A stretch of 64,000 nucleotides of DNA from Acidobacteriota bacterium (lineage in GTDB: Bacteria > Acidobacteriota > Thermoanaerobaculia > Gp7-AA8): assembly GCA_003223645.1 (NCBI GenBank), contig QHVT01000026.1, forward strand, positions 46,701 to 110,700, written 5' to 3'. Of the stretch, positions 60,323 through 64,000 are shown piece by piece. Position 1 is the stretch's first letter. Each line of letters begins with the position of its first letter. The notes beneath the pieces were generated by a model, which worked only from the letters and a program-made list of their open reading frames with translations, was not told the DNA's origin and made no database searches. Both the position numbers and the translations under genes were made by a program.

Positions 60323-60988
60323 ATGACCATGAGCCTCGCCATGCTCGCGCTGTTCGCCCTGCTGCAATTCGCCGCGCCGCCGGAACCGCCCGTTCCGCCG
60401 GAGCCGCCCGCGCCGATGGCACCGCTGGCGCCACTCGCGCCGCTTTCGCCGATTGCCGGCGTGCACGGCAACTACGTTTTCGTCGACGGCGATCAGGTAT
60501 GCAGCCATGCCGCATACGACGTCGATCAGGAGACGCTGCGCGATCACTACGGCCGGCATTTCCTCTGGTACGAGTTGGACGGCAAGCGCTATGTCGTCCT
60601 CGACCGCGCCGCGCTGGACGAGGTCGACCGGCTCTTCGAGCCGCAGCGGAAACTGGGGCGTCAGCAGTCGGCGCTCGGCCGCCGGCAGTCGGAGCTGGGG
60701 CGGCAGCAATCGGAGTATGGCCGCGAGCAGTCCCGCATCGGCCGCGAGCAGTCGCGCCTGGCCGGGGATCCCGACAACCGCGAGCGCATGCTCGAGCTGA
60801 GCAGCCAGATGCGCGCGCAAGGCGAAAAGATGCGCGCCCTCGGCGACCGCATGCGCGACCTCGGCGGTGAGATGCGCGAGCTCGGCGATCAGATGCGCGA
60901 GGAGGGGAGGAAAATCGATCGCAAGCTGCGGGACATGCTGCGCGAGTGGTCGGAGCGCGGCATCGCGCGGGCCGATGAAGTCGGCTGA
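60323..60988 (+). CDS. Secreted heptad-repeat coiled-coil protein
   Basis: 221 residues. Signal segment (MSLAMLALFALLQFAA), then a Pro/Ala-rich stretch (PPEPPVPPEPPAPMAPLAPLAP), a beta-domain with GNYVFVDGDQVCSHAAYDVD and DGKRYVVLDRAALDEVD, then heptads G-R-[QR]-Q-S-x-[LY/I] repeated at least six times (21-base DNA unit, 60654-60760), then R-[AD]-x-G-[ED]-[KR/Q]-M-R repeats to the end. The heptads fit a long extended coiled coil or rod. It is a paralogue of the upstream gene with 33 bases between. Confidence 0.65.
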   Translation: MTMSLAMLALFALLQFAAPPEPPVPPEPPAPMAPLAPLAPLSPIAGVHGNYVFVDGDQVCSHAAYDVDQETLRDHYGRHFLWYELDGKRYVVLDRAALDEVDRLFEPQRKLGRQQSALGRRQSELGRQQSEYGREQSRIGREQSRLAGDPDNRERMLELSSQMRAQGEKMRALGDRMRDLGGEMRELGDQMREEGRKIDRKLRDMLREWSERGIARADEVG

Positions 60989-61046
60989 CGCGCTATCGCG
61001 CTAAGCGCGTAGCGAATGGAGTAGTTAGTACTTCATTCGCCAAAGT

Positions 61047-61135
61047 TCAGTCACACGTCATCCTGAGCGTAGCGAAGGATCTCAAGTTACGTATTTTGAG
61101 ATGCTTCGCCGTCTCTGCGGCTCAGCATGACGGTG
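61047..61135. repeat. Intergenic inverted repeat (TCATCCTGAGCGTAGCGAAGG type)
   Basis: CGTCATCCTGAGCGTAGCG with AAGGATCTCAAG, a centre, then TTGAGATGCTTCGCC with GCTCAGCATGACGG. The same TCATCCTGAG ends occur at 1250-1348. Shorter inverted CGCTATCGCG / CGCGTAGCG and TAGCGAATG copies flank it (60988-61165). Confidence 0.8.
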
Positions 61136-61213
61136 CGATGGTTCTGTGATCGGATTTAGCGAATGAAGTACTTAGGCTGAGAGCCGTTGCGAGGCGCAGG
61201 CGGAAGCTGCGGA

Positions 61214-63580
61214 TCAAGGCAGGACCACCCATTGCTGTTTGAGCTCGCCCTTGTAGCCGTTGAAGATGTCGCCGTCCTGGAAGTCCTGGACGAAGGCGCC
61301 GTCGAAATCGAGCGTAGCCCAGTTCTCCAGCGTGGAGAAATCGGCGTTCCCGGTCTCGCTGCGGACGGTGTGGATCGTGTAGATCTTGATCGTGGTGCTG
61401 TGCCCCGCCATGTACACGGGCTGGCCGCAGTCGCAGGTGTTCTTGGTGAGATGCCCGACCACGGTCCAGTTGTAGGTTTTCGGCGTCAGCACCACCGGGA
61501 CGACCATGCCTTCGGGCGGGATATAGCGCAGCGGAAGGGACGGCGGCGAGACGAAACTGCCGGAGACTTCCAACTCCAGTGAATACGGAGAAGTGCCAGC
61601 CAGGTTCGCGCCCGGCTTGGGCTTGATGCGGAGGTAGACCATGGCCGGACGGCTGCGGAAATAGGGGTCCGGGATACCCCAGGAATAGGGATTGTTCTTG
61701 ACCATGCCGCAATTGGGCTCATTCGGGGCCGGGCAGCCGAGTTGGGCGACCAGTGCGGCGATGCCCTTCTTTGAGCTCTGATACAGTTTCTCGCGCGCCA
61801 GGTCCTTGGCTTCGGCCTTGATCTTATCGGTGATCTCGCCGGCCGGCAGTTCGACGCCGATGCTCTGTTCGACAATGGCGTTGGCGAGGTTCGCGGCGAG
61901 GTAGTTCGAGCCCTCGCGGTAGAGCTCGCGCGTGCTGGGAATGCTGGGTGGAATGCCGCAATAGCTCAAGGCGAGCTCCAGCGCCTTCTTGAGCGTCGCC
62001 CGGCACGCCTGCAGGCACTGGTAGATGCCGCTGCCGGAGATTGCGTCGGCCACCACGCCGACGACCGTGTTCTTGGCCGTCTCGTAGCCCTCGGAGAGAC
62101 CGTTGATGATCCCCTGCGTGAGCAGCCACAGCTGCTGCACCGGACCGACGTTGCTCTGCAGGAGGTTCAGGGCCCAGCCGACTTGATAACTCTCGCCCCG
62201 CCCCCAGACGAACGCCTTGCCGCCGGCGCTCCAGTTGATGTCCGTGGCGAGTGTCAGATAATTCTCAGCGGCTTCGCTGTCGTCCTGGAATTTCGGCGGG
62301 ACGTAGGACAGCACCTCCACCTCGTAACCGTCCTTGATCCTGATCTGCGCCCCTAACCTCTCGATCCACAAGGCAGCGGCCTTGTCCTTGGTCGCCTGCT
62401 CGGCCTTCCGCTTTTCTTCTTGGGCCGCTTTCTGCTCGGCGATTTCCTGGTTGATCTTCGCCTGCTCGGCCTGTTTCTGTGCCGCGGCGAACTGCAGCGA
62501 GACCAGACTGCCGGGCACGTCGATCCGGACCCAGTTCGACGGCGCGCCGCGGCTGACTGCTGAGGACGGGCGATGGGCGACGGGCGCGGGTACCGGTTGG
62601 CGCAGTTGGTCCGCCAGCTCCGCGTCGGGCAGCGGACGCGAACCAGCCTGGGTGCGGCGCGCACCGGCCTGATCCGGCGCGACGGCAGGTCGGGGAGCTG
62701 GGTCGGCCACTGGCACCACACGCACATAGAAAGAACCGGGCGACATGCGGGCGTTGAAGAACGGTGGCGGCAGAGTCGCGACGAAGTAACCGAACGCCGA
62801 CCTCTTCGGAGCATATCCCGCGATCGGAGCGGCATGGAGTGGTGTCGCCGGTGTCGCCTGCACCTTGGCCTTGGCCGGTACCGACAGGACCAGGCCGGCC
62901 GGGCTCTGCCACGGCCCCGGAGCGTTGTTGGCCGGCACCGCGGTGCCGAGGACGACGTATTGCAGGATGTAGTGCCTCGGCACGGTGTCAGGCGTCGCGT
63001 TGCCGCGCAGCGTTGTCCGCACCAGGAACGTCACTTCGGTGGCTTGACCGTTGTACACGGCGGTCTGCAGCTTCAGGCCGCCGCCCTCGGGGAACTTGCC
63101 CCAGGTGGCCGGATCGGGGTTGTTGGCTACCGCCAATTCGGTGATCAGTGCGAGCCTGATCGCGCCGAAGTCGGGCAGGTGGCCCGGCGAAACTCCGGTG
63201 CGCATTTGCGCGAGCAGCGGCACATCGGCCCGCGCCGCGGCGACGATCGCGCCGGTCTGCAGCCCACGCACGACCGGGAAGCGCGCGATGACTGAGACCT
63301 TGTCGATGCTCGCGCGCTCGATGAGGCGCGGTGCCGCCAACATACGCACCTGCGCCCTCGCCGCCGGCTCCATCCGGCCGGCGAAAGGCTGCGCCCGTCT
63401 CCGCACCGCAGCGATGGCGATCTGCCTGGGCGGCTGGTTCGGCAATGCGCGGCTCGTCAATGCCGGCTGGTCGAGCGAAATGCTCGGTGCCGTCGCGGTC
63501 CGGACCCGTGCCGGGGTCGCAGCCTCCGCGGCCGCCGTGATGAACAGCAGGAGCGCACTCGTGATCAGTGGCGGCTTCAT
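61214..63580 (-). CDS. Large secreted protein, unknown function
   Basis: 788 residues with a signal peptide (ITSALLLFITAAAEA). An Ala/Arg-rich N-terminal region (~20-110) is followed by beta-rich segments (~150-345), a short coiled coil (~385-430: AAQKQAEQAKINQEIAEQKAAQEEKRKAEQATK), a helical hydrophobic region (~470-640: QQLWLLTQGIINGLSEGYETAKNTVVGVVADAI) with six cysteines, and a C-terminal beta domain with C-D-C-G-Q-P-V-Y. No family recognised. A bacterial pore-forming or adhesion role is possible from the central hydrophobic helices, but this is speculation. Confidence 0.6.
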   Translation of the reverse strand: MKPPLITSALLLFITAAAEAATPARVRTATAPSISLDQPALTSRALPNQPPRQIAIAAVRRRAQPFAGRMEPAARAQVRMLAAPRLIERASIDKVSVIARFPVVRGLQTGAIVAAARADVPLLAQMRTGVSPGHLPDFGAIRLALITELAVANNPDPATWGKFPEGGGLKLQTAVYNGQATEVTFLVRTTLRGNATPDTVPRHYILQYVVLGTAVPANNAPGPWQSPAGLVLSVPAKAKVQATPATPLHAAPIAGYAPKRSAFGYFVATLPPPFFNARMSPGSFYVRVVPVADPAPRPAVAPDQAGARRTQAGSRPLPDAELADQLRQPVPAPVAHRPSSAVSRGAPSNWVRIDVPGSLVSLQFAAAQKQAEQAKINQEIAEQKAAQEEKRKAEQATKDKAAALWIERLGAQIRIKDGYEVEVLSYVPPKFQDDSEAAENYLTLATDINWSAGGKAFVWGRGESYQVGWALNLLQSNVGPVQQLWLLTQGIINGLSEGYETAKNTVVGVVADAISGSGIYQCLQACRATLKKALELALSYCGIPPSIPSTRELYREGSNYLAANLANAIVEQSIGVELPAGEITDKIKAEAKDLAREKLYQSSKKGIAALVAQLGCPAPNEPNCGMVKNNPYSWGIPDPYFRSRPAMVYLRIKPKPGANLAGTSPYSLELEVSGSFVSPPSLPLRYIPPEGMVVPVVLTPKTYNWTVVGHLTKNTCDCGQPVYMAGHSTTIKIYTIHTVRSETGNADFSTLENWATLDFDGAFVQDFQDGDIFNGYKGELKQQWVVLP

Positions 63581-63672
63581 AGGACCCTTTCCGCTTCACC
63601 TGATAGTGACTCCACCCTTCAAATCGTTACATGCGCCTTTCAGCGGTCGACGGGAAGGGAGATTGTGACGAG

Positions 63673-63984
63673 CTACCGCGCTAACCGCTTAATCTCCGCG
63701 GCGAGCGTGGCTGGATCGAGCGTCGCCGTCATCGGTGTACGCAGCTCGTGCGAGAGTATCGCGAGGAACTCGTCTTTCGCGCGACTCGCGCGCTCCATGT
63801 TCTCGACTCGAGTTCTATGAAAGCGATTGTCAAGGACGGTTCTATGAAAGCGATTGTCAAGGACGGTTCTCTTCCTCACTGATTGCTTTTCGGTCTTTTC
63901 CTTTGCAATCAGCTCCTTCCGACCCGAAGAGGACGATCGCGGATGCTTCTGGGTGGGCGGTACAGTCTTCCGTCGCAAACTCAT
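63673..63984 (-). CDS. Chimeric histidine-kinase fragment
   Basis: 103 residues. A basic N-terminus (LRRKTVPPTQKHPRSSSSGRKE) leads into a tandem nonapeptide (TVLDNRFHR twice, from a 27-base duplication at 63813-63866), then the HisKA helix ERASRAKDEFLAILSHELRTPM with its phospho-His, and immediately DPATLAAEIKRLAR, which looks like the last helix of a receiver domain. No ATPase domain is present, so it cannot be a full kinase. It is probably a deletion remnant joining the HisKA part of a kinase to a response-regulator end. Confidence 0.5.
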   Translation of the reverse strand: MSLRRKTVPPTQKHPRSSSSGRKELIAKEKTEKQSVRKRTVLDNRFHRTVLDNRFHRTRVENMERASRAKDEFLAILSHELRTPMTATLDPATLAAEIKRLAR

Positions 63985-64000
63985 GCTCGGTGTTCTCCAT

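Overview
The window is high-GC (about 65% by eye) bacterial DNA, dense with genes and carrying many secreted proteins of unknown function. No rRNA, tRNA or CRISPR array was recognised. Several features suggest an uncultured member of the Acidobacteriota or a similar soil or sludge lineage. These are a fused NuoCD, two BlaI/M56-peptidase modules, large secreted proteins with FG-GAP, BNR-propeller, fibronectin-III and DUF11-like modules, a VIT/DUF2135 protein, a winged-helix/FHA regulator and several toxin-antitoxin pairs. The lineage is an inference, because no marker gene was compared.

Layout. 1-14.3 kb: the end of a secreted protein, small-molecule enzymes (dienelactone hydrolase-like, MaoC-like, alpha/beta hydrolase, HAD phosphatase), an MFS exporter, peptide deformylase, an antitoxin/RelE pair, a large secreted protein and a cysteine desulfurase. 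14.3-18.7 kb: a repeat cluster with an orphan terminator, a ferritin-like protein, and a BlaI - M56 peptidase(HEAT) - serine hydrolase operon with two matching operator-like palindromes. 18.7-21.8 kb: nuoB-nuoCD-nuoI without the other complex I genes. 22-28.9 kb: two secreted FG-GAP proteins with nearly identical C-termini on either side of a winged-helix/FHA regulator. 29-40.5 kb: a 6.8 kb adhesin-like gene with an in-frame TAG just after its signal peptide, then a secreted protein and a VIT/VWA/TPR/DUF2135 protein. 40.5-42.6 kb: a lower-GC cargo segment (Ntn-hydrolase-like protein, a frameshifted remnant, DUF433/DUF5615 toxin-antitoxin) between two near-identical ~197 bp elements with short terminal inverted repeats. 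42.6-46.6 kb: a second BlaI/M56 module whose sensor C-terminus carries the same ~28-residue repeat as two adjacent secreted proteins. 46.8-54.9 kb: an orphan restriction-type nuclease domain, an orphan antitoxin, a beta-barrel, an NmrA-like protein, a 21-bp minisatellite and a BNR-propeller exoprotein. 55-58.8 kb: a lower-GC accessory island with a SIR2-domain protein, a zinc-ribbon membrane protein and two coupled small proteins. 58.8-64 kb: a TolB-like propeller, a pair of related coiled-coil proteins, a large secreted protein and a chimeric histidine-kinase fragment.

The most unusual feature is a series of intergenic 'tandem-armed hairpins'. At about ten loci a short (6-8 bp) tandem array is followed by its own reverse complement. 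The repeated word differs from locus to locus, and several arrays start exactly at, or supply, the stop codon of the flanking gene. Other points are two in-frame amber codons in otherwise well-preserved genes, a C-terminal R-S-[VA]-R-H tail shared by three unrelated secreted proteins but written in different codons, and the repeat shared by the second M56 sensor and its secreted neighbours, which suggests a self-contained sensing circuit.
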